Shown here piece by piece: positions 15,314 to 23,097 of a stretch of DNA of 64,000 nucleotides (positions are counted from its first letter, which is position 1; every line of letters starts with the position of its first letter). A program made the translations under genes and the position numbers. The notes below the pieces were generated by a model. The model saw only the letters and a program-made list of their open reading frames with translations. It was not told where the DNA came from and did no database searches. The stretch comes from Hymenobacter algoricola (GTDB taxonomy: Bacteria; Bacteroidota; Bacteroidia; Cytophagales; Hymenobacteraceae): assembly GCF_039539525.1 (NCBI RefSeq), contig NZ_BAABDH010000021.1, forward strand, positions 1 to 64,000, given 5' to 3'.

Positions 15314-16303
15314 TTACTCCGGCGCTTTGCCCGTGCGCGGATTGCGGGGCGTGTCGGGCGTGGGGCGCGGGTACCGGTTCTGCTGGTGCTTCTTCTGCTT
15401 TTTGACCAGCAGCGTGACGCCGACCAGCGCCGCCACGCCCGCGGCGGCCAGGGCCAGCTTGCCCGGCAGGGTGTCTTGGGCCGCCGCGGGCACCGAAACC
15501 ACGCCGTTGGCGTCGAAGCGGGCGGGTTCGGAAACATAACGGCCGTGCTTGGGCATGGGGAAGTTGTCGGCTAGGTGCTGGAGCTGAGCCGTGAACTTAG
15601 GACCCTGCACGGCCGGGCCGTGGCCGCAGCCAATGGCGTCCGGCCGCAGCGCGGCCAGCTGCTGCACCGAGCTGCGCACCTGCTCCCAGTCGTAGTTGAA
15701 GGGCGCGCCGGCCACGTTGATTTCGGGCACTTTCAGCAGCAGCTTGGGCACCGACTCGTGGTTAGTGGTAGCAAAGGCATCACCGCCCAGCAGAGTGCGG
15801 TCCGACTCGCGGAACAAAGCCAGCTGCCCGGGCGCGTGGCCGGGCGTGTGCAGCCAGCGCCAGTCGGGCAGGTAGGGTACGGCGTCCGAGTCGGTCGGTA
15901 GCTTCTGCACCAAGTCGGAATACTGGAACGACTGGGGCGGGAAAAACCGGGCCACGAAGGCCAGGGAGCCGCCGCCGTCCACGGTGGGGTCGGCGGGTGG
16001 ATACACGGCTTTGGCGGTCAGAAACGGCATTTCCAGCGGGTGCGCCAGCACCGGCACCTTCCAGTGCTCGGCCAGGGCCCGCACCGAGCCGCAGTGGTCC
16101 ATGTGGCCGTGGGTGAGGATGATGGCTTCGGGGTGGGTGCCGGGGTAGAACAGCGCGTCGGCGGCGGCAATGATGGCCTTTTCCGAGCCCGGCAGGCCCG
16201 TATCGACCAGCACCCACTCGCCGGACTGCCCGGTTTCGACGAAATATAGATTGACAAACCGCTGGATGGTGAGCTGATGGACGCCCTTGGCAACTTGTTT
16301 CAT
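15314..16303 (-). CDS. MBL-fold metallo-hydrolase with C-terminal membrane anchor
   Basis: 329 residues. The zinc motif THGHMDHCG is intact near residue 64, with later ligands in HTPGHAPGQ, GGDAF and GCGHGPAV, so a glyoxalase-II-like two-metal site is expected. After the ~250-residue catalytic domain come a linker, one hydrophobic segment (LALAAAGVAALVGVTLLV) and a basic Lys/Gln/Pro tail, suggesting anchoring with the catalytic part on the other face. There is no N-terminal signal, so the enzyme domain is probably cytoplasmic. The substrate is unknown. Confidence 0.85.
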   Translation of the reverse strand: MKQVAKGVHQLTIQRFVNLYFVETGQSGEWVLVDTGLPGSEKAIIAAADALFYPGTHPEAIILTHGHMDHCGSVRALAEHWKVPVLAHPLEMPFLTAKAVYPPADPTVDGGGSLAFVARFFPPQSFQYSDLVQKLPTDSDAVPYLPDWRWLHTPGHAPGQLALFRESDRTLLGGDAFATTNHESVPKLLLKVPEINVAGAPFNYDWEQVRSSVQQLAALRPDAIGCGHGPAVQGPKFTAQLQHLADNFPMPKHGRYVSEPARFDANGVVSVPAAAQDTLPGKLALAAAGVAALVGVTLLVKKQKKHQQNRYPRPTPDTPRNPRTGKAPE

Positions 16304-16363
16304 AGCTTCGAAAGGATTGGTTGGAGCCAGTCAGTACGCACAACTGCCGCGCCGGGGTGCACC

Positions 16364-17740
16364 TTATTCCACTTTCGCGCCCGGCGAGTGCTGGCCGCCC
16401 TGGTGCAGGATTACTTTCTCCACCGTGCCGCCGGTGTTTTTCACGAATTCCAGCTCGGCCTGAATGGAAGCCACCGTGAAGCGGTCCGGGGCCGTGGGCA
16501 CCAGCGGGAAGCGCGGCTGGCCGGTGGCCTGGGCGAACAGTTGGCCATTTTCCGTGGTCACGGTCAGGACAAACGTGGGAGCCAATGCATATTTGCCCGT
16601 GTACGTGCTGAGCGTGGTGGCATTCACGGCAATGGCCTTGGGCGCGGCCGGCGCGGCTTTCGGGCCCGTGGCGGGGCGGCCGTAGAGCACGCGCATCAGA
16701 TCCATCGTCATATCCTCCACGTGCGCGCCGCCTTCATTATCGAGCAGCACTACCAGGTTGCGGTCCTGCGGGGCGCGCATCAGGTTGGCGCCGAAGCCGT
16801 TGACGCGGCCGTTGTGCCAGAGCAGGCTCACCGTATCCTTGTCCATCACGCCTTTACTGGTAATCCAGGCGTAGCCGTAGCCGTTCTTCACCGGCCTGAA
16901 CATCGTCGCCTTACCCGCTTCCGACAGCAGCTGAGTGGTGTAGAGCGCCTGGTCCCACTTGTAGAGGTCCTGCACGGTGGAGTAGAGCGCGCCGGCCGCG
17001 TAGGGTACGCCCATATCGATATAGGGGATGTTGGCGTACTCCTGCCCGTTGCGGTCATAGCCGGCGGCGCGCCGGGGCAGCACGGTGCCGGGCAGGTCGT
17101 AGCCAGTGTCCTGCATGCGCAGGGGCTGCAGAATCTGCTCGCTCAGCACCTGGGCGTAGGGCTTGCCGGTTACCTTTTCGATGATGGTGCCCAGCAGGAA
17201 GTAGCCCGAGTTGGAGTAGTGGTAGGAGGCGCCGGGCGCAAACTCCAGCGGCAGCGAAGCAAAGCTGCTTACAAAGGCCGTCGGCGTGGTGGGCTGAATG
17301 CTGGCCGCTTTAAAGGTGGGCTGGGCCGTGTAGTTCGGGATGCCGGCGGTGTGTGTGAGCAGGTGGTGCAGCGTGATTCGGTCGCCGCCGGGCTTGGGGT
17401 AGTCGGGCAGGTAGGTGCTGATGGGGGCGTCGAGCTTCAGCTGGCCTTTTTCCACCAGCTGCATCACCAGCATGGCCGTGAACTGCTTGGTCAGGGAGCC
17501 AATGCGGAACCTGGTATCGGCGGCGTTGGGCTGGCTCCACTCGCGGTTGGCCAGGCCGTAGCCCTTGCTGAACACCACTTTGCCATGCTCGGCCACCAGC
17601 ACGGTGCCGTTGAACTGCCCGGCCTTGACATACTGGCCAATCACGGCATCAAACGGCTTGGTCTTGTTCTGGGCCTGGGTCGTGCAGGAGAGGGTGAGCA
17701 GACTCAGCAGGAGAAGGGAGGAAGAAAGGCGCGGTAGCAT
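16364..17740 (-). CDS. Serine hydrolase, beta-lactamase/PBP-like
   Basis: 458 residues from ATG 17740 (MLPRLSSSLLLLSLLTLSCTTQAQ), chosen for its signal peptide; LTLSC could be a lipobox. SxxK is in RIGSLTKQFTAMLVMQL, YxN in YHYSNSGYFLLG and the third motif in LLWHNGRVNGFG. A C-terminal lipocalin-like beta domain follows (TYTGKYALAPTFVLTVTTENGQLFAQATGQ), a common architecture for secreted Bacteroidota serine hydrolases of the D-aminopeptidase or esterase type. Paralogue of the gene at 8343-9410. Confidence 0.88.
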   Translation of the reverse strand: MLPRLSSSLLLLSLLTLSCTTQAQNKTKPFDAVIGQYVKAGQFNGTVLVAEHGKVVFSKGYGLANREWSQPNAADTRFRIGSLTKQFTAMLVMQLVEKGQLKLDAPISTYLPDYPKPGGDRITLHHLLTHTAGIPNYTAQPTFKAASIQPTTPTAFVSSFASLPLEFAPGASYHYSNSGYFLLGTIIEKVTGKPYAQVLSEQILQPLRMQDTGYDLPGTVLPRRAAGYDRNGQEYANIPYIDMGVPYAAGALYSTVQDLYKWDQALYTTQLLSEAGKATMFRPVKNGYGYAWITSKGVMDKDTVSLLWHNGRVNGFGANLMRAPQDRNLVVLLDNEGGAHVEDMTMDLMRVLYGRPATGPKAAPAAPKAIAVNATTLSTYTGKYALAPTFVLTVTTENGQLFAQATGQPRFPLVPTAPDRFTVASIQAELEFVKNTGGTVEKVILHQGGQHSPGAKVE

Positions 17741-17836
17741 GATGGTAGGATAAAAAAGGTGGAAAAAATGGGCATGAAGAAGCCGGCTGCCGGTTTTCGG
17801 CAGAGGGTAAGCATATCCGCAAAGCAGGGGCAAGGG

Positions 17837-18067
17837 CTAGCCGGACGGCGGCGACGGGCTGTCGTCGGGCACGTATTCGAGCAGGTCGCCGGGCTGGCAC
17901 TGCAGGGCCTGGCAGATGGCTTCGAGGGTAGTAAAGCGAATGGCCTTGGCCTTGTCGCTTTTCAGAATGGACAGGTTGGCCAGGGTGATGTCCACGGCGG
18001 CGGCCAGGGCGCTGAGCGACATTTTGCGCCGCGCCAGCATCACATCAAGTCGGACGATGATTGCCAT
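17837..18067 (-). CDS. XRE-type HTH transcriptional regulator
   Basis: 76 residues, essentially one Cro/CI-type helix-turn-helix (MAIIVRLDVMLARRKMSLSALAAAVDIT... LEAICQALQCQPGDLLEY), as in the YozG-like family. It starts 3 bp after the stop of the DUF2975 membrane protein; the two-gene arrangement of DUF2975 with a small XRE protein is widely conserved. A membrane-linked control of this DNA-binding protein is plausible but unproven. Confidence 0.88.
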   Translation of the reverse strand: MAIIVRLDVMLARRKMSLSALAAAVDITLANLSILKSDKAKAIRFTTLEAICQALQCQPGDLLEYVPDDSPSPPSG

Positions 18068-18070
18068 GAT

Positions 18071-18748
18071 TCAGACGGTTAGTTCAGCTTCCTCCGTCAG
18101 TTCCACGCCCCGCTCGTAGCCGGCCGCGATGATAACCAGCATCAGGCCGATCAGCCAGTTGGCCACCAACGACGAGCTGAAGTACGTATCGGGCACCAGA
18201 TCGGCGGCCAGGCTGGGGGCCACCTGGGCCAGATGGTGCCGCATCCACCACGTGGCCGTCAGCTTATACAGGTCGCAGGTGGCGAACAGCAGCCCCAGCC
18301 AACGCAGGCGCCGCACGTTGGCCGGGGTGAAGGGCACCCCGGGCCGGATGTCGCGCAGGATCCGGTAGAGCAGGATGCAGAACAGCAGCGTCGCCAGCAC
18401 GTAGGGCACCGGCTGGGGCTGGGAGTTCATCAGCCGCAGCACGAAGCGCCGGGCCACATTGGGCTCCCGGTACACCAGCCGGCTGGTGGTGCCCAGCCGG
18501 ACCAATTGTACGGCACCGCCGCGGGCCACCTGCTGCTCGGTAGCCCGCAAGGGCTCAGCATCCCAGTCCATGCTTTTCTGGCGCACGCTCAGTGTAACCA
18601 CGTCGGTCGGCTGCTTAGGGTCGAATACGGCCAGCAGGAGGTAGTAAGCCAGCGCAATGGAGCCGGCGATGCTCATAAACAGAAATATGTAGCGCAGCGA
18701 CGTGATTACCCAAGTGGTATATCGTTGTCGGGAGGTCAGTAGGCTCAT
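18071..18748 (-). CDS. DUF2975 domain membrane protein
   Basis: 225 residues. Four hydrophobic segments are visible: YIFLFMSIAGSIALAYYLLLAV, VPYVLATLLFCILLYRIL, LRWLGLLFATCDLYKL and SLVANWLIGLMLVIIAAGY. The arrangement, with a polar loop after helix 1 and the PFTPANVRRLRWLG segment, matches DUF2975. Cotranscribed with the HTH protein downstream. Confidence 0.85.
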   Translation of the reverse strand: MSLLTSRQRYTTWVITSLRYIFLFMSIAGSIALAYYLLLAVFDPKQPTDVVTLSVRQKSMDWDAEPLRATEQQVARGGAVQLVRLGTTSRLVYREPNVARRFVLRLMNSQPQPVPYVLATLLFCILLYRILRDIRPGVPFTPANVRRLRWLGLLFATCDLYKLTATWWMRHHLAQVAPSLAADLVPDTYFSSSLVANWLIGLMLVIIAAGYERGVELTEEAELTV

Positions 18749-19056
18749 GGATAGCGGGGCTGGGGTGAACTTTCTACTGCCACAAAGAAATTGAATATTT
18801 ATTGATAAGCAATAAATAATATCTGTTTTTGGGAAAATAAATATTGCAAAGCACCTGAATGGCCTTTGGCCGGTATTGCAGTGGATAGTCGTGATTTGGC
18901 TGCTTCAGGAAGGAGCTGAGTCCGGGGCCGCCCTGGCTGCCGGTGCCGCCGGCAAGGTGGGCAGCCGAATACCTGCTGCGCAGCGCCCCGGGGGCAGTGG
19001 GAGGGAAGGGCGAAAAATATAACTTGCTACCCCACTCACCGTCCCGATTCCCACCC
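18749..19056. other. AT-rich divergent promoter region ahead of hutU and the DUF2975 operon
   Basis: Contains an AT-rich island around 18785-18850 (TTGATAAGCAATAAATAAT and AAATAAATATTGC) and a possible hutU -7 box TATAACTTGC at 19019-19028, about 29 bp before the ATG at 19057. No open frame with coding character was found. Confidence 0.45.
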
Positions 19057-20859
19057 ATGCCGCACTCTGCCCCCAACACCCCCGAGTTCAATCTTGAAGC
19101 CAACAGCCAGTCCGATAAAACTACGTCTGGCACCCCTCCCAAAAGGGGAGGGGCCGGGGGAGGGGCTACCACGCGGCCCATGTTCTACGAGTATAAGCCC
19201 GAGGAAACGGTAAAGGCCCAGCACGGCACCACCCTGCGCTGCAAAACCTGGGAGGCCGAGGCGGCCCTGCGGATGCTGGAAAACAACCTCGACCCGGCCG
19301 TGAGCCTGGTCTACGACGAGCTGATCGTATACGGCGGCGCCGGCCGCGCGGCCCGCAACTGGAAGGAGTACCAGACCATCGTCAAAACCCTGAAAAACCT
19401 GGAGCCCGACGAAACCATGCTGGTGCAGAGTGGCAAGGCCGTGGGCGTGCTGCGCACCTGGGCCCACGCCCCGCGGGTGCTCATTGCCAATTCCAATATC
19501 GTTCCCGCCTGGAGCACCCAGGAGTACTTCGATGAGCTCGACAAGCTGGGCCTGATGATGTACGGGCAGATGACGGCCGGCTCCTGGATCTACATTGCCA
19601 CCCAGGGCATTCTGCAGGGCACCTACGAAACCTTCGCCGCCGTGGCCGACAAGCACTTCGGCGGCACCCTGCGCGGTACCATCACCGTCACGGCCGGACT
19701 GGGTGGCATGAGCGGGGCCCAGCCGCTGTCCGTGACTATGAACGACGGCGTCTGCCTGGTCATCGAGCCCATCGACGAGCGGGTGCAGCAGAAGGTGCGC
19801 GAGGGTTACCTCGACGCCCAGGCCCGGGACCTCGACCACGCCCTCCAGATCTGCACGCAGTCGAAGGAAGATGGCATCGGCTGGTCGGTGGGCCTGACCG
19901 GCAACGCGGCCACCGTGCTGCCCGAGCTGCTGGCCCGGGGCTTCAAGGTGGACATCGTCACCGACCAGACCTCGGCCCACGACCTGATGGACTACCTGCC
20001 CGAAGGCGACGTGAGTGAGGTGCTGGCCCTGCGCGCCAATGACCCCGCCGAGTTCAGGTGCCGGGCGCTGGCCTCCATCATGAAGCACTGCCAGGCCATC
20101 ATCGATCTGCAGACCGCCGGGTCCGTGGCCCTCGACTACGGCAACAACCTGCGCGGGCAGGCCGAGAAGGGCGGCCTGAAGGTGCGCGACGAAAACGGGC
20201 AGTTTCTGTATCCCGGCTTCGTGCCCGGCTACATCCGCCCGCTGTTCTGCGAAGGCAAGGGCCCGTTCCGCTGGGCCGCCCTCAGCGGCGACCCCCAGGA
20301 CATCCTGCGCATCGACCGCGCCCTGCTCGAAACCTTCCCCGACAACAAGATGCTGGCCCGCTGGATCGAAAAGGCCCAGGCCAAAGTCCCCTTCATCGGC
20401 CTGCCCGCCCGCGTGTGCTGGCTGGGCTACGGCGAGCGGGAGAAGTTCGGCCTGGTCATCAACGACCTCGTGGCCCGGGGCGAAGTGTCGGCCCCCATCG
20501 TCATCGGCCGCGACCACCTCGACTGCGGCTCCGTGGCCTCGCCCAACCGCGAAACCGAAGGCATGAAGGACGGCTCCGACGCCGTGGCCGACTGGCCCCT
20601 GCTCAATGCCCTGGCCAACTGCGCCAGCGGCGCCGACTGGGTATCTCTGCACAACGGCGGCGGCGTGGGCATCGGCAACTCCACCCACTCCGGCATGGTG
20701 ATAGTAGCCACCGGGACCCCCGAAAAAGCCGAGCGCCTCAAGCGGGTATTAACTACTGACCCCGGCATGGGCGTTCTGCGCCACGCCGATGCGGGGTATG
20801 AAATAGCCCAGGACGTGGCGCGGGAGCGTGGGGTGCAGATTCCGGGAACGAACGAGTAA
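19057..20859 (+). CDS. hutU: Urocanate hydratase
   Basis: Converts urocanate to imidazolonepropionate, the second step of histidine degradation, using NAD+ as electrophile. The core is unmistakable: LVYDELIVYGGAGRAARNW, QSGKAVGVLRTW, YGQMTAGSWIYIATQGILQGTYETF, TAGLGGMSGAQPL, TDQTSAHD and GRDHLDCGSVASPNRETEGMKDGSDAVADWP. From ATG 19057 the protein has 600 residues; ATG 19180 (MFYEYKPEETVKAQHG) would give 559, the usual size. The extra N-terminus is partly encoded by a GC-rich palindromic repeat (19134-19155). The -7-like box upstream supports 19057, family length supports 19180. Confidence 0.93.
   Translation: MPHSAPNTPEFNLEANSQSDKTTSGTPPKRGGAGGGATTRPMFYEYKPEETVKAQHGTTLRCKTWEAEAALRMLENNLDPAVSLVYDELIVYGGAGRAARNWKEYQTIVKTLKNLEPDETMLVQSGKAVGVLRTWAHAPRVLIANSNIVPAWSTQEYFDELDKLGLMMYGQMTAGSWIYIATQGILQGTYETFAAVADKHFGGTLRGTITVTAGLGGMSGAQPLSVTMNDGVCLVIEPIDERVQQKVREGYLDAQARDLDHALQICTQSKEDGIGWSVGLTGNAATVLPELLARGFKVDIVTDQTSAHDLMDYLPEGDVSEVLALRANDPAEFRCRALASIMKHCQAIIDLQTAGSVALDYGNNLRGQAEKGGLKVRDENGQFLYPGFVPGYIRPLFCEGKGPFRWAALSGDPQDILRIDRALLETFPDNKMLARWIEKAQAKVPFIGLPARVCWLGYGEREKFGLVINDLVARGEVSAPIVIGRDHLDCGSVASPNRETEGMKDGSDAVADWPLLNALANCASGADWVSLHNGGGVGIGNSTHSGMVIVATGTPEKAERLKRVLTTDPGMGVLRHADAGYEIAQDVARERGVQIPGTNE
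19134..19170. repeat. GC-rich palindromic dispersed repeat at the hutU N-terminus
   Basis: CCCCTCCC at 19134-19141 pairs with GGGAGGGG at 19146-19153, followed by CCGGGGGAGGGGC. The block reads in frame as GTPPKRGGAGGGA. A related CTCTCCCC/GGGGAGAGG palindrome occurs near 4325-4360 and a TTCTCC/GGGGAGA version at 46155-46172, so it appears to belong to a dispersed family. Confidence 0.6.
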
Positions 20860-20880
20860 TTAACTAAGCTGTATAAAATA

Positions 20881-21044
20881 TAGCGGTTTCGTGAACGGTG
20901 TACCCGGTCTGACGGCTTTTCGCCGTCGGACCGGTCGTCGCTGGCTGCCGATAAATACATCGGGCCTACAACGACCGGTCGGACGGCGGAAAAAGCCGTC
21001 CGACCGGAGCGAATGCAACCGCTACACTGTTCGCGAAACTGCTA
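20881..21044. mobile_element. 164-bp MITE, copy 1 (IS630-type ends)
   Basis: Identical base for base to 58069-58232. Imperfect 22-bp terminal inverted repeats (TAGCGGTTTCGTGAACGGTG... and its near complement) bound it, with TA outside the left end. No coding capacity. The interior is a long imperfect palindrome (20904-20938 with 20971-21007) whose arms are themselves hairpins. The ends match the terminal repeats of the IS630 element that starts at 21045, its likely source of transposase. Confidence 0.88.
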
Positions 21045-21052
21045 TAGCGGAT

Positions 21053-21730
21053 TCATGAACGGTGTACGTGATAGCCGCAGTGATTGAACCAGGCCTTGGC
21101 ACCGTCGCTGCTGATCCAGTCGATGGCGTCCTGCACCGCTTCTTTCAGGGCTTGGTAGGTGCGGGCCTGGGCTTGTCGCAACCGGGTCTTGAGTTTGCTC
21201 CAGGCCTGTTCGACGGGCGTAAAGTCGGGCGAATAGGGCGGCAAAAAAAGCAATTCAATGCCGCGCCGCGCCAGCCATTGGCGTACGCCCGAGAGGTGAT
21301 GCACGGGCAGGTTGTCGAGCACCAACACAGCACCCCGACGCAGTTGCGGGGCCAGCATGCGGACGATATACAGGGCAAAACGGCGGTGGTTGAGCGCGCC
21401 TTCCAGCAGCTGCACCCCGTGTAGCCCCCGTACCGACAAGGCGCCGATCAAGGTCAGCGAGCGGCCCCGGCGCAGCGGCACGGCCCCAGCCACGCGCCGA
21501 CTACCCCGGGCCCGGCCATAGCGACGGCTGTAATCCAGGCGCAGGCCCGTTTCATCGAGACAATGAAAGCGGTGCACGTCGGCCCGGGCCGCTACCGCTT
21601 CCACGTGCTGACCGCGTCGCGCGTGCACCCGCTCAGTGTCCCGTTCCGTGGCGTGCAGGCTTTTTTTTGCGCCGCAGCCCGTGCTCGTCGAGTACGCGCC
21701 AGAGCACGGGCAAACACACGGGCCGCCCAC
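21053..21730 (-). CDS. IS630 transposase, DDE catalytic frame (OrfB)
   Basis: Downstream half of the transposase. DDE residues: HCLDETGLRLDYSRRYG (first Asp), LVLDNLPVHH (second Asp) and PPYSPDFTPVEQAWSKLKTR (Glu), the classic IS630/Tc1-mariner arrangement. The frame is entered from OrfA at an A8 run; genuine coding starts near 21670, and the first residues of the open frame upstream are shadow. The C-terminus extends to 21053, inside the terminal repeat. Confidence 0.88.
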   Translation of the reverse strand: MGGPCVCPCSGAYSTSTGCGAKKSLHATERDTERVHARRGQHVEAVAARADVHRFHCLDETGLRLDYSRRYGRARGSRRVAGAVPLRRGRSLTLIGALSVRGLHGVQLLEGALNHRRFALYIVRMLAPQLRRGAVLVLDNLPVHHLSGVRQWLARRGIELLFLPPYSPDFTPVEQAWSKLKTRLRQAQARTYQALKEAVQDAIDWISSDGAKAWFNHCGYHVHRS

Positions 21731-22010
21731 CGGCCGCCACCCAAGCCGTGCGCAACTCAGCCAGCGTCAGGTCAGGCACTTGCTCGATCCGCGCCACGAG
21801 CCAGGCCTGTGCTGTCGCGTCCAGGTAGCGGGCCCGCCCGCCCCGGCCCGGCAGCGCGGCCACCACGCCTGTCTGCCGCTGGCGGCGCAGCAGCTTGCCC
21901 ACAAAGGCCACGCTCACGCAAAAGCGGGCGGCTACCTGTACCTGCCGGGCCCCCGGCATGGCACACGCCTGCGCGATACGCTGGCGCAAATCCAAAGAAT
22001 GGGCTTGCAT
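21633..22010 (-). CDS. IS630 transposase, DNA-binding frame (OrfA)
   Basis: 125 residues. MQAHSLDLRQRIAQAC and the following QVQVAARFCVSVAFVGKLLRRQRQTG form the N-terminal paired helix-turn-helix of IS630 transposases. The frame ends shortly after AAA AAA AAG (A8 at 21668-21661). Moving one base forward there joins the DDE frame, so full-length transposase would need a +1 ribosomal shift or slippage during transcription. Confidence 0.85.
   Translation of the reverse strand: MQAHSLDLRQRIAQACAMPGARQVQVAARFCVSVAFVGKLLRRQRQTGVVAALPGRGGRARYLDATAQAWLVARIEQVPDLTLAELRTAWVAAGGRPVCLPVLWRVLDEHGLRRKKKPARHGTGH
21661..21668 (-). promoter_or_regulatory. A8 slippery site linking OrfA and OrfB
   Basis: Eight consecutive A on the coding (minus) strand lie in the overlap of the two transposase frames. 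In OrfA it reads CGC AAA AAA AAG; in OrfB GCA AAA AAA AGC. The OrfB register is one base later. Homopolymeric A runs are known slippage sites in IS630-type elements; the efficiency here is unknown. Confidence 0.6.
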
Positions 22011-22089
22011 AGCAAGGGCTTACGCAGTTGACAGGAAAACAGCTACACCGTTCGCTAAGCTGCTATAACTCCCACTTTATAGTTGTTTT

Positions 22090-22797
22090 ATGTTGGCATT
22101 TGATAAATTATTCGGCGACTGGTTTGCCGACGACGTCATCAGCTTTGAGGAGCTGGAGGCAGGTACGCGCGACCACCTGGAGCGACTGCGCCAGGGCAAC
22201 GACCAGGACCGTTTTACGGCCCTGATTGCCGCCACTGAAGCGCGCTACGAGGCCTACTTCGGCGAGCGGAGCCAGGCGGGCACGGCCCGCAGCACCGGCA
22301 AGGGCACCACGCTCACCCTGGAGGCGGCCAAAAAGGCGCTGGTGCAGTGGCTGGCCGGCGAGGGCCGCGACTACATCGACTACAAGCTCCGCGACAAAGC
22401 CCAGCGCGTGCGCTTCTATCCCGGCGGCGCCGAAGAGTACTACAAGGCCGGCCACTCCGCCTGGCCGGGCCTGCTGGAGCGCTTCGACACGGCCCTGCGC
22501 GAGGTCGGGCAGAGCTTCGAAGCCGACTTCAAGGCTACCTACACCCGACATCGCGACGCGCTGCTGGCGGCCCTGCAAACCCAGTCGGGCCAGAAGCAGC
22601 AGCAGGCCGACGCCCGGCTGGGCTCCCGCACCGAGCGGGCCCTGCTCACCCGGCAGCTTTCCCGCAATGCCCGCACCCTGGGCCTGCTCTTCGACGAGCA
22701 GCCCGCCCAGGCCGCCACTTACTTCGACAAGAAGTTCTTCAATCAGCACTACGTCACCAAGGCCCCGGCCAAACCGACCCCGCCCACGGTCAACTAA
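22090..22797 (+). CDS. Hypothetical protein, helical, Tyr/Lys-rich
   Basis: 235 residues (MLAFDKLFGDWFADDVISFEELEAG), not recognised. It is largely helical and charged, with no signal or membrane segment: TRDHLERLRQGNDQDRF, LEAAKKALVQWLAGEGRDYIDYKL, ERFDTALREVGQSFEADFKATYTRHRDALLAAL. The tail is Lys/Pro-rich (APAKPTPPTVN). The start is only 24 bp from the IS630 end. Confidence 0.75.
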   Translation: MLAFDKLFGDWFADDVISFEELEAGTRDHLERLRQGNDQDRFTALIAATEARYEAYFGERSQAGTARSTGKGTTLTLEAAKKALVQWLAGEGRDYIDYKLRDKAQRVRFYPGGAEEYYKAGHSAWPGLLERFDTALREVGQSFEADFKATYTRHRDALLAALQTQSGQKQQQADARLGSRTERALLTRQLSRNARTLGLLFDEQPAQAATYFDKKFFNQHYVTKAPAKPTPPTVN

Positions 22798-23097
22798 GTC
22801 ATCGGGCCCCAAACCGGCGCAAGCTGGTAGCTCGTGACCAGTCCCCCGCCGTTGCCCGGCTGTGCCGGGTGCCACCTTCGCCCTGAACAGCCGGGCGGCA
22901 AATCCGCCCCGCCGGCCAACCTCGGCGGGGCGGTTCCAGCTTCCCCCTTCCCAGGCTGCCGTCCCTGCGCTGGTATTTACCAGTCAGCCAGCAACCTGCG
23001 CCGGGGTTGTTCATTCCAGGCGCCAAAACAGGACGCGGCCCTGCCGGGCTCCGGTGGCCGTCAGGGCCTTATCTTCCGCTTTCCACCGCCTTTGCCG
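22798..23097. other. Intergenic region, no gene seen
   Basis: 300 bp between two rightward genes. GC-rich with a short hairpin (CCCGGCTGTGCCGGG at 22856-22870) and GGCGGGG-type repeats. TTATCTTCCG at 23068-23077 is a possible weak -7 box for the next gene. No frame shows coding character. Confidence 0.45.

Larger units (their letters stand above)
21045..22065 (-). mobile_element. IS630-family insertion sequence
   Basis: 1021 bp. Left end 21045-21066 and right end 22044-22065 are 22-bp inverted repeats matching at 17 positions. They enclose one transposase split over two overlapping frames. TA follows the right end. The left end abuts the MITE with no spare TA between them. It sits between hutU and the gene at 22090 and may have displaced that gene's promoter. 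Confidence 0.88.
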
